Shown: in pieces, positions 8,683-19,700 of the stretch
Layout: every line of letters starts with the position of its first letter
Numbering within the stretch: the stretch's first letter is position 1
Source: JAJDAT01 sp964570665
Lineage (GTDB): Bacteria > Nitrospinota > Nitrospinia > Nitrospinales > JAJDAT01
Reading direction: 5' to 3'
Assembly: GCA_964570665.1 (NCBI GenBank)
Contig: CAZMZH010000005.1
Coordinates: 124,001-188,000 of the forward strand
Length of the DNA stretch: 64,000 nucleotides
Notes under the pieces: generated by a model
The model's input: the letters and a program-made list of their open reading frames with translations, nothing else
Told to the model about the DNA's origin: nothing
The model's database searches: none
Made by a program: the position numbers and the translations under genes

Positions 8683-9645
8683 TTAATTTTGTTGATTAAA
8701 CTGATTGAGGATTTCTAAGGCAATTTCAAGAGAGTACAGTTCTTTATCTACAGCGACATTGCGGGGGCTTCCATTCGCGGCACAATCTAAGAAATGTTTA
8801 ATTTCTAACTTTAGCGGGTTGTCTTTATGAACAAAAATTCTTTCCACGTGAGATTCTTGCTTATATCGAAGGGCATCTTTGGTAACAACATGCTCAGAAG
8901 AAGATTTCCTGTGAACATATATTTCTTGATCCGTATAATCTAATAAAACATAAGAATCTTCCTGCGTTATCTCTAGAGTACGCACTTTATTTTGGGAAGC
9001 GCGACTGGCGACAATATGGGCAATGCAATCGTTTTCAAATTTTAATTGAGCATTAACAATATCGTCTTTTTTTGTAAAGACAGAGACTCCTGAAACATTA
9101 ATTTGAGCTACCTTGGATTTAATTAAATTCAGCACTATATCGATATCATGAATCATGATATCTAAAACAACCCCATCGTCTTTTATTCGGTTCGAAAATG
9201 GCCCCATGCGCCGACATTCCACAAAAATCGGGTTTGAAACTATTTTATGTATTTCCTGCACGGCTCCATTGAAACGTTCGACATGTCCTATATGAAGCGT
9301 CACATTATTTTTGGCCGCTGTATCAAAAAGATCGCGAGCATGATCTAAGTTGTTGGCGCATGGCTTTTCTAACAATACATGAATCCCAGATTTTAAAAAA
9401 TCTTTTGCCACTGGGTAATGATAAGAAGTCGGCACTGAAATAATAACAACATCTACTTTGCCAAAAAGTTCTTCATGAGATGAATAGTAATTAGGAATAT
9501 TGTATTGTTTTGAAATAAACGAGGCTCTTTCTTCGCTTACGTCGACTATTCCGGTTAATTTTAAATTTGGGATCTCAGATAAAATACCAACATGGTATTC
9601 ACCCATTCTGCCTACGCCAACTACACCCGCTCGAACCGTTTTCAC
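8683..9645 (-). CDS. Gfo/Idh/MocA family oxidoreductase, GnnA-like by context
   Basis: A 320-residue NAD(P)-dependent sugar dehydrogenase. The N-terminal Rossmann motif is GVVGVGRMGEYH (about residues 7-18), and the family EKPCANN motif contains the catalytic-type lysine near residue 95. The gene overlaps the lpxA stop codon by one base and precedes lpxI. In Acidithiobacillus a family member at a comparable position, GnnA, oxidises UDP-GlcNAc at C3 so that GnnB can aminate it, giving amide-linked lipid A. A similar role is inferred here, but no GnnB-type aminotransferase is in the window. A WlbA-like sugar dehydrogenase remains possible. Confidence 0.8.
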   Translation of the reverse strand: MKTVRAGVVGVGRMGEYHVGILSEIPNLKLTGIVDVSEERASFISKQYNIPNYYSSHEELFGKVDVVIISVPTSYHYPVAKDFLKSGIHVLLEKPCANNLDHARDLFDTAAKNNVTLHIGHVERFNGAVQEIHKIVSNPIFVECRRMGPFSNRIKDDGVVLDIMIHDIDIVLNLIKSKVAQINVSGVSVFTKKDDIVNAQLKFENDCIAHIVASRASQNKVRTLEITQEDSYVLLDYTDQEIYVHRKSSSEHVVTKDALRYKQESHVERIFVHKDNPLKLEIKHFLDCAANGSPRNVAVDKELYSLEIALEILNQFNQQN

Positions 9646-10418
9646 TATATTGTTATTCCTCGCGAAGATGCGTTTATAAAGTCAACAAGATATCTAATTT
9701 CTGGAATCATTTCAATTTCCCTTTCAATTTTTTCTACCGCTTGGGAAACGTTTAACTCTGGATCTTTTATCATTTTTATCGCAGATTTAATGCTAGATCT
9801 TATTTTAGGAGGAAAATCGCCGCGCCTCAACCCCACTGAGTTTAATCCTACCAATCTAGCGGGATAACCTTCAACTAAAGAGAAGGGAATCACGTCTTTT
9901 CTTACGGCAGCCATGCCACCTACCATCGCGTATTTACCAATCCTGGCAAATTGATGTATTCCCACTAGACCTGAAATAAACGCTCTATCTTCGACAACGA
10001 TATGACCAGGAAGACCTGTATAATTGACCATGACAACATGATTACCAATAATACAATCGTGGGCAACATGTGTGTAAGCCATTAACAGGCAATCATCGCC
10101 AATTTGAGTAACTCCATTTTCAACACCGGACCGATGAACTGTAACATATTCCCGAATTTGCGTTCGATCTCCGATTTTTATTGAAGAAGTAATATCGACA
10201 TCAAATCCTAAAATTTGAGGATTTCCGCCTAAGGAAGCGCCTTGATAAATTTCGCAATTTTTTCCAATTATCGACCTTCCTTCAATTTGAACATGAGATC
10301 CAATTATAGAACTTTCACCAATTTGAACTTTGGAACCAACAATAGAATAGGGGCCGATGGAAACATCTTTGCCTATTTGAGCTTTGGGGTCAATAATTGC
10401 AGTGTGATGTATTGGCAT
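9645..10418 (-). CDS. lpxA: acyl-ACP--UDP-N-acetylglucosamine O-acyltransferase
   Basis: LpxA makes the first committed lipid A intermediate by moving a 3-hydroxyacyl chain from ACP to UDP-GlcNAc. The 257 residues form repeated hexapeptides of a left-handed beta-helix (IGxxVxIG patterns through about residue 190) plus a helical C-terminus. His120 in YTHVAHDC aligns with catalytic His125 of E. coli. The acyl-ruler position (E. coli Gly173) appears to be Gly168, in VGGMAAV, which suggests a long, C14-type chain. This rests on hand alignment. It shares one base with the downstream oxidoreductase gene. Confidence 0.96.
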   Translation of the reverse strand: MPIHHTAIIDPKAQIGKDVSIGPYSIVGSKVQIGESSIIGSHVQIEGRSIIGKNCEIYQGASLGGNPQILGFDVDITSSIKIGDRTQIREYVTVHRSGVENGVTQIGDDCLLMAYTHVAHDCIIGNHVVMVNYTGLPGHIVVEDRAFISGLVGIHQFARIGKYAMVGGMAAVRKDVIPFSLVEGYPARLVGLNSVGLRRGDFPPKIRSSIKSAIKMIKDPELNVSQAVEKIEREIEMIPEIRYLVDFINASSRGITI

Positions 10419-10517
10419 TTGGAAAACCCGGATAGCCGTCCAGGTTATTTTATTTCGTATTTTTATGGATTGGAGATTCTATAAAAAACGAATGTTTTCT
10501 TATGGTAGACGAGTTAG

Positions 10518-10946
10518 TTATTTTCCTAGCACCGCTTGCAACTCGCATTGCGCTGCCAAGGCATCTTCTACAAAGGCTTTCCCTTCAAACCGGAACAATT
10601 CACCACGCTGTTTAGTTTTCATCAACTCCATTTTTAAGGTATCGCCAGGAGTAACGGGTTTGCGAAATTTAGCTTTATCAATCCCGGTAAATAAAACTGA
10701 TGGATGTCCCTCTTTCTTCATAACCTTTAATGCCAAAATACACGCCACCTGCGCCATCGCTTCAATTATTAAAACTCCTGGCATAACTGGAAAGTCTGGA
10801 AAATGTCCCTGAAAAAAAGGTTCGTTTAAAGTAACGTTTTTAATTCCAACAATCCTAGAATCATCGTCGGATTCGACGATTTTATCCACTAACAACATGG
10901 GATATCTATGTGGGATTATCTTTTTTATTTCATTGATATCTATCAA
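10518..10946 (-). CDS. fabZ: 3-hydroxyacyl-[acyl-carrier-protein] dehydratase
   Basis: FabZ dehydrates 3-hydroxyacyl-ACP in fatty-acid elongation and competes with LpxA for the same pool, which explains their linkage. The 142-residue hot-dog-fold protein has IIPHRYPMLLVD, the catalytic QGHFPDFPVMPGVLIIEA (active-site His and Glu) and TPGDTL. It sits between skp and lpxA, 99 bp before lpxA. The usual lpxD gene is missing from the 72-bp gap between skp and fabZ. Confidence 0.96.
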   Translation of the reverse strand: MIDINEIKKIIPHRYPMLLVDKIVESDDDSRIVGIKNVTLNEPFFQGHFPDFPVMPGVLIIEAMAQVACILALKVMKKEGHPSVLFTGIDKAKFRKPVTPGDTLKMELMKTKQRGELFRFEGKAFVEDALAAQCELQAVLGK

Positions 10947-11018
10947 TTAATGCCTACAAGCTTCGAAGTTTAAAAATGAAAGTCCAAGGGAGTTGATTTA
11001 GGTTTATTTTGGATGTGT

Positions 11019-11555
11019 CTATTTATAAATTCGGTCATAGGTTTTAACAGCTATATCGGTTATATCTAAGCCAGAATCGCTATAAATCAAGGTTTTTTCA
11101 TCCATTATTAACGAGATTTTTTTCTCCGATCCAATCTTTCTAACTACCTTAATCATCTTTGCAATAATTTTTTCGGTAATTTCTTTTTCTTTTCGACCAA
11201 ACTCCTCATTTTTATCTTGAACATATCTCTCAAAATCCACTTTTTCTTTTCTAAAACGTTCCTCTTTTGATTTTTTCAGCGCCGGATCTAAAACAAAGCT
11301 TTGTTTTGTTATTTCCTCATACATGGATTTAACTTTTTTTTCTCTTACTTTAATGATTGTTTGCGCTTGTTTAAATTGTTCCTTAAAACTCGAAAGCTGC
11401 TTTTTCCATTCTTTTGTATTAGCCACCGCTTTTTGCAAATTGATAAAACCAATACGACCGCTCGCAGCAAAGGTTGAAGAAGATAAACAGAACATCATCA
11501 AAAGAACTAAAGAAATTTGAAAGAAAATGTTCTTTAAGAAAAAACTTTGTCTCAT
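11019..11555 (-). CDS. skp: OmpH/Skp family periplasmic chaperone
   Basis: Skp holds unfolded outer-membrane proteins in the periplasm for delivery to BamA. The 178-residue product starts with a signal peptide (MRQSFFLKN, then a hydrophobic stretch ending SSTFA-AS). RIGFINLQKAV is the typical first strand. A long charged helical region rich in K and E forms the tentacles (about residues 60-130), and MDEKTLIY with SDSGLDIT closes the body domain. I chose the ATG at 11555 because GGAAGGGG precedes it and it starts the signal peptide. Longer upstream starts would overlap bamA. It follows bamA by 34 bp. Confidence 0.92.
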   Translation of the reverse strand: MRQSFFLKNIFFQISLVLLMMFCLSSSTFAASGRIGFINLQKAVANTKEWKKQLSSFKEQFKQAQTIIKVREKKVKSMYEEITKQSFVLDPALKKSKEERFRKEKVDFERYVQDKNEEFGRKEKEITEKIIAKMIKVVRKIGSEKKISLIMDEKTLIYSDSGLDITDIAVKTYDRIYK

Positions 11556-11589
11556 TTTTCCCCTTCCTAATTGGGTTAAATTAAAAATT

Positions 11590-13872
11590 TTAGAATCCGC
11601 TTCCGGCAGTGAAATGAAATTCGCCAACTTTGTTTTGATCTTGCTCATTTCTATCAAGTTTATAACCATAAGCAAAACCTATTGGACCAAATGGACTGAT
11701 GAAACGAATTCCGGCGCCTATACTTGATCTCATATCGGCTAAATTAATATCTTCTCGAGTTGTAGTAATGTTGGTTCCATCACCGAAGACATTACCTCTA
11801 TCATAGAAAGTAAAGGCTCTAAAAGATTTTGTAATTGGATATTGTAGCTCCAAATTAAATAACAATGATTGTTTTCCGCCAACAGGATCGCCAGTACCGT
11901 TTTTAGGTCCAATATCACGAATAGTGTAACCTCTCAAACTATTAGGCCCACCCATAAAATAACGCTCAAAAATTGGCAGCACATCGTCGCTATATCCATC
12001 GGCATAGTTTATTTCTCCATGAACGGCTCCAACCAATTTTCCAATTAACGATCGATAATAAGTTATTTCATAATTTGCTCGATAGAATTTTAGCCCGCCC
12101 AAACCGCCCAATTCTAACTTAGCCACATGTCTCCAGCCCTTGCTTGGATTTAAAAAATTATCTCTTGTATCTCTTATAAATGTTGGCCCAATTCTACTCG
12201 TAGTTCTTTCGCCATTAAACAAAAACGACGTTTCTTGATCCGGCTGAATATCAGATGTACGAACATTCTCATACCGATAGTTTAACCCAAGCCAATCGTA
12301 CTCGCCTATCGCCTTACCAAATCGAAAGCCACCTCCTCTGTTACGAGATTGAAAACTAAAAAAATTCGATTTTCGATTGAATAGATCGATGCCAGCAGTC
12401 ACATCGGAATCTAATAAACGAGGGTCTGTAAAAGAAACATTAAAGTTATTTCTACGCGAAGATAACTCAGTGGAAAAAGCAAGTTTTTGCCCTCTTCCAA
12501 AAATATTATCCTGCGATACAGAGGCAGAGAAAATTAGATTTTCCACCGAGCTAAAACCTGCTCCAATGGTAAACGATCCAGTAGGCTTTTCGGTAACTGT
12601 CGTTTCAACATCTAATTTATCCGGTTCTTTTCCAGGTTTGGTATCAATTTTTACATCTTCAAAAAAACCTAAATTATTAATTCTTTGTTTTGTTCTCTTT
12701 AGTTTTTTGCCGTTGAATAATTCGCCTTCTTTTAAACGAAATTCACGGCGGATAACATTATCTAAAGTTTTTGTATTTCCAGCAATATCGATTTGCCCAA
12801 CATAAACTTTACGTCCTTTATCGGCTTTAAAATCTAAATCAACTCTTTTTTTATTATCGTCTATTTTAGTTAATGGAGAAACATCGGCATATGCAAAACC
12901 TTTTTCAGAATATAATTCCGTGATTGCAATTACGTCTTCTCGAATTTGTGACAGATTATAAATCTGACCTTCCTTTGACTTGATGGCTTGCCTTAGTTCC
13001 TTACTTGTGAAGGTATCGTCCCCTTCAAGAATAATCTTACCAATACTATATTGATTGCCTTCTTCAACCGGAATGGTAATAAAAATCTTTTTAGTCTTCT
13101 TGCTAATATCAATTTCCGGCTCCATTACGCGAATCTTAACAAAACCTTCGTCATGGTAATAAGACTCTATACGTAGCAAATCGATCTTCAAAACATCTTT
13201 TTTATATATTCCAGAATCGTCTAGCCATGCGAACCAAGATTTAGATTTGGTTTCCATTTTATCTATCAGGTCTTTATCCGGAATACTTTTATTTCCAGAA
13301 AACCTTATTTTTTCAATACTTACTACTTCTCCTTCGGAAATTTTTATTACGGCATCAACTAGACCATCGCTATTTAAACGAGTTTTAACATCAACTTTAA
13401 CAAAGAAGTACCCTTTATCATGGTACATCTTAATTATTTCATCTATACTTTCTTGAACTAAATGATCTCTATAAGATGCGCCTCTGCGAATCCCGATAGC
13501 TTCCATAATATCGTCAGTTTCAATTTGGTCATTGCCCACTAAACGCACACTTCCTATTGAAGCAATTTCATCAACTAAAAATATTACTTTAAGCCCACCC
13601 GCCCCTTCTTCTGTTTGAACTTGAATATCCTTAAATTGTCCTAAGCTATATATTTGCTCTATATCTGAACGAATTTGATTTCTGGAGAGAGGTTTTCCTA
13701 TTTCTGTATTAATATAGTAGAGAATGGTGGAGTCGCTAACACGTTTATTACCCCGGATTTCAACCGATTTTACAGTATCTCCAGATTGAGCCCAGGACAA
13801 ATTAATGCCCTGACAGGCAAATATCATCAGAAATAAAGCAATCATTAAAAAAAATCTGGGTATTCTTGTCAT
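11590..13872 (-). CDS. bamA: outer membrane protein assembly factor BamA
   Basis: BamA inserts beta-barrel proteins into the outer membrane. From the ATG at 13872 it has 760 residues: a signal peptide (TRIPRFFLMIALFL, cleaved near SWAQ), about five POTRA domains, each a VxxIxxxGNxxI-like unit (to about residue 400), and a 16-strand barrel. SLRGYTIRDIGP holds the VRGF/Y-type loop 6 motif, and the chain ends with an aromatic residue (SGF) as expected. A TTG farther upstream would add 22 residues before the signal peptide and is unlikely. No strong Shine-Dalgarno is visible. It is the first gene of the envelope operon, just past the clpC terminator. Confidence 0.95.
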   Translation of the reverse strand: MTRIPRFFLMIALFLMIFACQGINLSWAQSGDTVKSVEIRGNKRVSDSTILYYINTEIGKPLSRNQIRSDIEQIYSLGQFKDIQVQTEEGAGGLKVIFLVDEIASIGSVRLVGNDQIETDDIMEAIGIRRGASYRDHLVQESIDEIIKMYHDKGYFFVKVDVKTRLNSDGLVDAVIKISEGEVVSIEKIRFSGNKSIPDKDLIDKMETKSKSWFAWLDDSGIYKKDVLKIDLLRIESYYHDEGFVKIRVMEPEIDISKKTKKIFITIPVEEGNQYSIGKIILEGDDTFTSKELRQAIKSKEGQIYNLSQIREDVIAITELYSEKGFAYADVSPLTKIDDNKKRVDLDFKADKGRKVYVGQIDIAGNTKTLDNVIRREFRLKEGELFNGKKLKRTKQRINNLGFFEDVKIDTKPGKEPDKLDVETTVTEKPTGSFTIGAGFSSVENLIFSASVSQDNIFGRGQKLAFSTELSSRRNNFNVSFTDPRLLDSDVTAGIDLFNRKSNFFSFQSRNRGGGFRFGKAIGEYDWLGLNYRYENVRTSDIQPDQETSFLFNGERTTSRIGPTFIRDTRDNFLNPSKGWRHVAKLELGGLGGLKFYRANYEITYYRSLIGKLVGAVHGEINYADGYSDDVLPIFERYFMGGPNSLRGYTIRDIGPKNGTGDPVGGKQSLLFNLELQYPITKSFRAFTFYDRGNVFGDGTNITTTREDINLADMRSSIGAGIRFISPFGPIGFAYGYKLDRNEQDQNKVGEFHFTAGSGF

Positions 13873-13942
13873 TTCGCCGCAACTAATTGTTATCAAATAA
13901 CTTATAAGGAAATTTTTGAGTTCCGATTTTAAGCCCAAAAAA

Positions 13943-13984
13943 AAGTATTAGATCTACCGCATAAACGCGGTAGATCTAATACTT
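13943..13984 (-). terminator. strong terminator of clpC
   Basis: A perfect 18-bp stem (arms 13943-13960 and 13967-13984, each containing AGATCTACCGC or its complement) with a 6-nt loop. On the minus strand it is followed by eight T, so it should stop transcripts from clpC before they enter bamA. Confidence 0.85.
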
Positions 13985-14042
13985 AACATCTTGTTTTTAC
14001 TTACTTTACGAACCAATCAAAATTAATCAAATAAGATTCTAT

Positions 14043-16478
14043 CTAGGAACACGCTGTATCTAAGGCTCCCGCTTTTTCGTTAAAAACTAATTCATCATTC
14101 TGTAAAACGACCTCAATGACGCCTCCATTTTTAAACTTTCCTTCAAGCATATGGTCGGAAATCACATCTTCAACATGCTTTTGAAGGGCGCGTTTTAATG
14201 GCCTTGCGCCAAAGCTTTTATCGTAGCCTTTTTCAGCAATCCATTTTTTGGCTTCTTCAGAAACATCCAAAGTCAACCCTTGCTGAATGAGCTGTTCGTT
14301 CAATTGATCTAATTGAATATCCAAAATCTTTACGATTTCATCTAATTGCAATGGATTAAACACCACAATCTCGCTAATTCGATTAAGAAATTCTGGATTA
14401 AAAGTCTTTTTAAGATCTTGCTTGAGATCCTTTGTCATTTTATCGTGCTGGAGTTCAATATCATCTTTATGAAACCCTAGACTTTTACCTTTTTCTAACA
14501 TACCCGATGAGATATTAGAAGTCATGATAATTACGGTATTTTTAAAATCAATACCGCGCCCATAACTATCCGTCAATCGCCCCTCATCCATAATTTGCAA
14601 TAAAAGATGAAAAACTTCGGGATTTGCTTTTTCAATTTCATCAAACAAAACTACTGAGTATGGCTTCCTTCTTACCTTTTCGGTTAACTGCCCTCCATCC
14701 TCAAACCCAACATAACCGGGAGGAGCGCCAGTCAATCTAGAGACATTGAATTTTTCCATATACTCAGACATATCCAAACGGATCAAGGAATTTCTATCGC
14801 CAAACAAGAATTCCGCTAGGCTAGCGCATAATTCAGTTTTACCAACCCCTGTTGGCCCCATAAACATAAAAGTGCCGATAGGTCGTCGAGCGTCTTTCAA
14901 TCCTGAACGAGACCTACGAATCGCTTTAGAAATAACTTTAACGGCTTCTGGTTGCCCAACCACCTTAGAAGTTAATTCCGATTCCATATTTTTCAATCGA
15001 GTAGATTCCTTCTCCTCGATTCTGGAAAGAGGTATTCCCGTCATACTAGAAACGACAGCGGCAATATCTTCTTCCGTAATATTGGGCTCGTTTTGCTCTT
15101 GCTGTTGATCCCATTCCGTTTTTTCAGCTTCCAACTTTTCCCTAAGCTCTTCTTCCTTATCCCTAAGATCTACAGCTCGCTCAAATTCTTGACTTTCGAT
15201 ACAAGTTTTCTTTTCCCGAACTATTTTATCAATTTCTTTTTGTATGACTTTCATCTCAGGAGATTGAGTCATTTTTCTCAACCTTACCCTCGAACCCGCT
15301 TCGTCAATAACGTCAATCGCTTTATCAGGTAAGAAACGGTCGCTTATATACCGATCAGAAAAGCGCACAGCTGTAATAATCGCATCATCTGTAATTTTCG
15401 CCTTATGATGAACCTCATACGGCACCTTTAGACCCTTAATAATTTCGATGGTTTCCTCAACGGTCGGTGGATTGACCGTAATAGGCTGAAATCGTCTTTC
15501 TAAAGCCCCATTTTTTTCTATGTATTTGCGATATTCCTCTAAAGTAGTAGCGCCAATACATTGGATTTCCCCTCTAGAAAGAGCCGGTTTCAACATATTA
15601 GAGGCATCAACAGAACCTTCGGCCGCCCCAGCTCCGACTAAAGTATGGAGTTCGTCAATAAACAAAATGATATTCTCATTTTGTAATATCTCCTTCATAA
15701 TACCTTTTAAGCGGGCTTCAAACTGGCCGCGGTATTTGGTTCCAGCTATTAAGGACCCAAGATCTAATGCAACAACTCTTTTGCCAAATAAGGTCTCTGG
15801 AACTTCTCGCTCAATAACTAATTGAGCCAGCCCTTCAACGATAGCAGTTTTACCAACCCCGGGCTCGCCAATTAAAACAGGATTATTCTTTGTTCTCCTG
15901 CTTAAAATCTGGATTACTCTTTCAATTTCGGTACTTCTACCAATAATCGGATCCAATTTACCATTTACAGCCATCTGAGTTAAATCTCGACTAAACTCAT
16001 CTAAAGTCGGCGTTTTACCAGATTCTTTAGCCTGATGGGTAGGTTCTTTTAACATTTCGAGAATCTTTTCCTTCACATCCTCAAAGTACATTCCAAAACT
16101 ATTTAATACACGACAGGCCACTCCTTCTTTTTCTTTTAACAAACCAAGGAGCAAATGCTCTGTGCCTATATAGTTATGATTTACAGAACGAGCTTCTTCT
16201 ACCGCAAACTCCAAAACCTTTTTGGCTCTCGAAGTAAACGGAATATCTCCCACAATCAATGAATTAGAGCTTTTAGGAAAGTTCTTTTCAAGCTCCTGCT
16301 TAATTTGAGAAATATCAATTCCTGCTTTTTGAACAATAGCTATAGCAATTCCACCGCCATCCTTTAAGATCCCTTGCAGTATATGTTCGGTACCTAAATA
16401 CTCATGCCGGTAAAGCTCTGCTTCTTCTCTGGCCAGTATAATGACCCTTCTTGCTCTTTCGGTAAATCTTTTAAACAT
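14043..16478 (-). CDS. clpC: ATP-dependent Clp protease ATP-binding subunit ClpC
   Basis: This AAA+ unfoldase feeds substrates to ClpP. The 811 residues hold two N-terminal Clp repeats (residues 1-145), AAA-1 with Walker A GEPGVGKT (204-211), a linker with a UVR-type motif (EFERAVDLRDKEEELREKL) and AAA-2 with GPTGVGKTEL and ILFIDE/VLFDEIEK Walker B segments. The UVR-type middle domain and length point to ClpC rather than ClpA or ClpB. No clpP, mcsA, mcsB or ctsR gene is adjacent. The ATG start gives the normal MFKRFTERARRV N-terminus. It has a dedicated terminator. Confidence 0.95.
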   Translation of the reverse strand: MFKRFTERARRVIILAREEAELYRHEYLGTEHILQGILKDGGGIAIAIVQKAGIDISQIKQELEKNFPKSSNSLIVGDIPFTSRAKKVLEFAVEEARSVNHNYIGTEHLLLGLLKEKEGVACRVLNSFGMYFEDVKEKILEMLKEPTHQAKESGKTPTLDEFSRDLTQMAVNGKLDPIIGRSTEIERVIQILSRRTKNNPVLIGEPGVGKTAIVEGLAQLVIEREVPETLFGKRVVALDLGSLIAGTKYRGQFEARLKGIMKEILQNENIILFIDELHTLVGAGAAEGSVDASNMLKPALSRGEIQCIGATTLEEYRKYIEKNGALERRFQPITVNPPTVEETIEIIKGLKVPYEVHHKAKITDDAIITAVRFSDRYISDRFLPDKAIDVIDEAGSRVRLRKMTQSPEMKVIQKEIDKIVREKKTCIESQEFERAVDLRDKEEELREKLEAEKTEWDQQQEQNEPNITEEDIAAVVSSMTGIPLSRIEEKESTRLKNMESELTSKVVGQPEAVKVISKAIRRSRSGLKDARRPIGTFMFMGPTGVGKTELCASLAEFLFGDRNSLIRLDMSEYMEKFNVSRLTGAPPGYVGFEDGGQLTEKVRRKPYSVVLFDEIEKANPEVFHLLLQIMDEGRLTDSYGRGIDFKNTVIIMTSNISSGMLEKGKSLGFHKDDIELQHDKMTKDLKQDLKKTFNPEFLNRISEIVVFNPLQLDEIVKILDIQLDQLNEQLIQQGLTLDVSEEAKKWIAEKGYDKSFGARPLKRALQKHVEDVISDHMLEGKFKNGGVIEVVLQNDELVFNEKAGALDTACS

Positions 16479-16706
16479 AATTAAACCCTTTGTTTGAAAA
16501 GGTATTGCTTAATTTCAAAACGCTATAAAAATTCAATTAAAGCGGTTTTCTTTTAAAGCTTTTCGATTTTATTTTAGCAAATGCCATTGATAATACAAGG
16601 ATTTATTTTCACAGAGAAAAGGGTTCATGTTTATTTATATTTCCCAATTTCTATAAAACTTATCGGCAATTAACACTTAGGGCTTTAAGATTTAACCCCC
16701 GATAAA

Positions 16707-19700
16707 TCATGAATATCCAGCTTCCTTATGAAAACAAACAATACAACCAGTAGTACTGGGAGGATCAAATTCATTGGCTTCGGTAAGTGAAACACCTATA
16801 TCATTCCCATTGAGTATTTCAAAAATAACTTTATTATTCCGCATATCCTCTAAAGCGGCGTAACCGGGACTATAACGTTGCCCTGCCTTTTCTTTTTTTA
16901 CCCCTAATCGTTGCCTCATTAAATTATGGGTATATTCCATCAAGTCTTCTGCGACCCTGTCGCTTAGTCCTTGCAAATATAAAGCGGATTCAGAATCGTT
17001 TTCCTTTTTAAAATTTGCTATCGCGTCCTCCGCTTCATTACCTGCCGTAGAAATGGCTAAGCCTGCAACATCCATTATTCCCGATTCTTTAGAACGAAAA
17101 TATTGAGCGACGGAGAATTTATCTTTTCGCCCCTTTCCAAGGCAAAGATTAAAAGAAATTCTTCCCAACTCTGAATCTAGGTTATTTGGATCGTATAAAA
17201 TTAATTCGTCACCTTCCGATTGAGCTGGAAGGAGACCAAAGCGAACACGGGGAATAATCCAACCATTTCCTTCCGTTTTTTGAATCCATTCATCTTTTAG
17301 ATGTTCAAGATACTCTTTGGTTACACCTTTTTTCTCCCAATCGGACTGTTTTCCAAATTTCCAATTTAATGAGTACAAACTTTTGGAATCAAGACGAAGC
17401 TTTCCTATTTTAAATTCAACTAGATGGATGCCAAACTCATCATTTTGTGGACTATGGTCTTTAAAACTTATTTTTCTTCTTTTAAGCTTTTCTAGCAATC
17501 GATCATGTTCGGCTTTCATTCCTTTCGCCTTGCAATATTCGTTCGCTAATAACTTCTTATTTTCTTCAATAAAATCCTTACATTTTCCTTTATCCACTAA
17601 CGCATTCATCATATTAACCCCGTCCATTGCGCTCTCACAATAAAACACGTTGGGTCTCAATAGGTCTAAATCATCTTGCCCCCACATGGAGACATATCCT
17701 GCGTGTCGCCAATTAACCGGGGCCCCTCCAACAAGGATGGGAAAATTAAAATCTCCTTCCTTAAGCATCTTCGATACGGTAATCATGTGATTGGAAGTTT
17801 GAACCAGTAAGGCGCTCATACCTATGGCGTTCGCATTTTCTCTACGAGCCGTTTCAATAAACTTTTCTAGAGGAACTTGAACTCCTAAATCAATCACTCT
17901 ATAGCCGTAATTTTCTAATAGCGTTTTCGCCAAATCCTTACCAATACTATGAACATCTTGGTACACCGTTCCTATCACCACAACACCCTTGTACCGAATC
18001 GCTTCTCCAGGCTTTACCCCAGATTTAAATTGCATATACGCTTCTAAAAAACCCATCACATTTCTCATCACATCGGCGCTTTTAAGCAGGTGCGGTAAAC
18101 TAACTTCTCCTCTACCAAATCGGTCTCCCAATTCGCGCATAGTTGTCATTAAATAATTAGAAATAAAATCTAAAGGTTCATGTTTATCGATTGCTTCTGC
18201 CGCTTCGACCGCTATTTGATCTTTATAGGGAAATTGTCCTCCGTCTTTTTCTATTACGCCATCGGCTTTTTGCTTAAAGCCATTCATAATCTTTTGACAA
18301 ATTCGGTCTTCCAATTCTAAGGTAGAATATTCAGTTTTCTTTACAACATTTCCTGTTTTTTTAGTTAGAGCAATACTCTCCAGTTCTTCAAAAGCCGACA
18401 TTTCTCTATCTAAAATAACTTTACGCGCTAAATTCACATCTTCATTGGGAAGATTTTCAATAGGAACATAGTGATTGGGATTTAGAATCGCACAATCTAG
18501 CCCAACTTTTCTAGCTTCGTCTAAAAATACGCTTGTTAAAACTTTTCTCATATAGGGCTTTTGGGCTAATCCATTCGTCAAATTCCCTACGCCAATAGTC
18601 GTTTTCAAATCCGGATGAATTCCCTTTATTTTTGGTAAACAGTTTAAAGTTTCCAAGCAGAAATTCATTCCTTCAATCGATTCGCTTCCAATCGGATAAG
18701 CATTTACATCAATTAATAGTTGACTTGGTTTAACGTTATGTTTTTCTTTGCATTGATTAACAATTTCCAACGCCAAATTGTATTTTTCTTCAGAAGTTAT
18801 ACCAGGACCCTCCGGACCGTTTACAAGAGCAATATATATTGGTCCATGTTGCTTTGTTACTTTAAGTACGGCGTCCAGTTTATTTTCCCCAGGGCGATAT
18901 TCTTCAAGGCTGATGGAATTAATAATTGGTTTTCCAGGATAAACATCTATTGCCTGTTCCAAGGCTTCTACCGAAAAAGAATCTAAACACATTGCTCCTT
19001 TAAAATCGCTGGTTAAGTTAAAAATAATTTCCGGCAATATTTTTTCTGTTTCGACAATATTACTATCCATGCAAACATCAATAATATCTAATCCTAAATC
19101 GACAACTTGTTCTCGCGCTACTTCTTCCAACACATCCGAATGGATCTTGTCCTCAAGTTCCACAGCATCTCTAACCTTCTTACTTCCTCTCACATTAAGA
19201 CGCTCGCCAATCCGAACTAACCCCTTTGAACTATCAAGAACATATGCGTTTTGAGGCCCTGAAAGGTAAATATTATTATCTTTTACCCTTTCCTTCGGAG
19301 TTATGTTTTTTAGGCGTTCAGCTAATTTACGGATATGTTCTGGAGTTGTTCCACAACATCCTCCAACGATTGAAGCTCCCCACTTTTCTACAAAAGGAGC
19401 TACTGCCTCTGCCATCGCTTCCGGTTCCAATTTATAGCAAGTCTTCCCATCTATAGAAACTGGTTGCCCTGCATTAGGAACAACTGAAAACGGTAAGTTT
19501 GAAAATTTACTCATTTTCTCTACCGCATTATTCATTTCATCCGGACCACAAGTACAATTAATCCCAAAAACATCAATTCCCATCTCACTTACGGTTACGT
19601 ATGCAGCTTGTATATCGCAATTAAAAATTTGCATTTTGGAAAACTGATCAACTGTAACTTGCGCCATAATCGGAACCTTTTTACTTTTTTCTTCCATGGC

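Noticed and set aside
10947..11018. Missing lpxD between skp and fabZ
   Set aside because: The gap is only 72 bp and holds no coding sequence. Treated as an absence, not a pseudogene.
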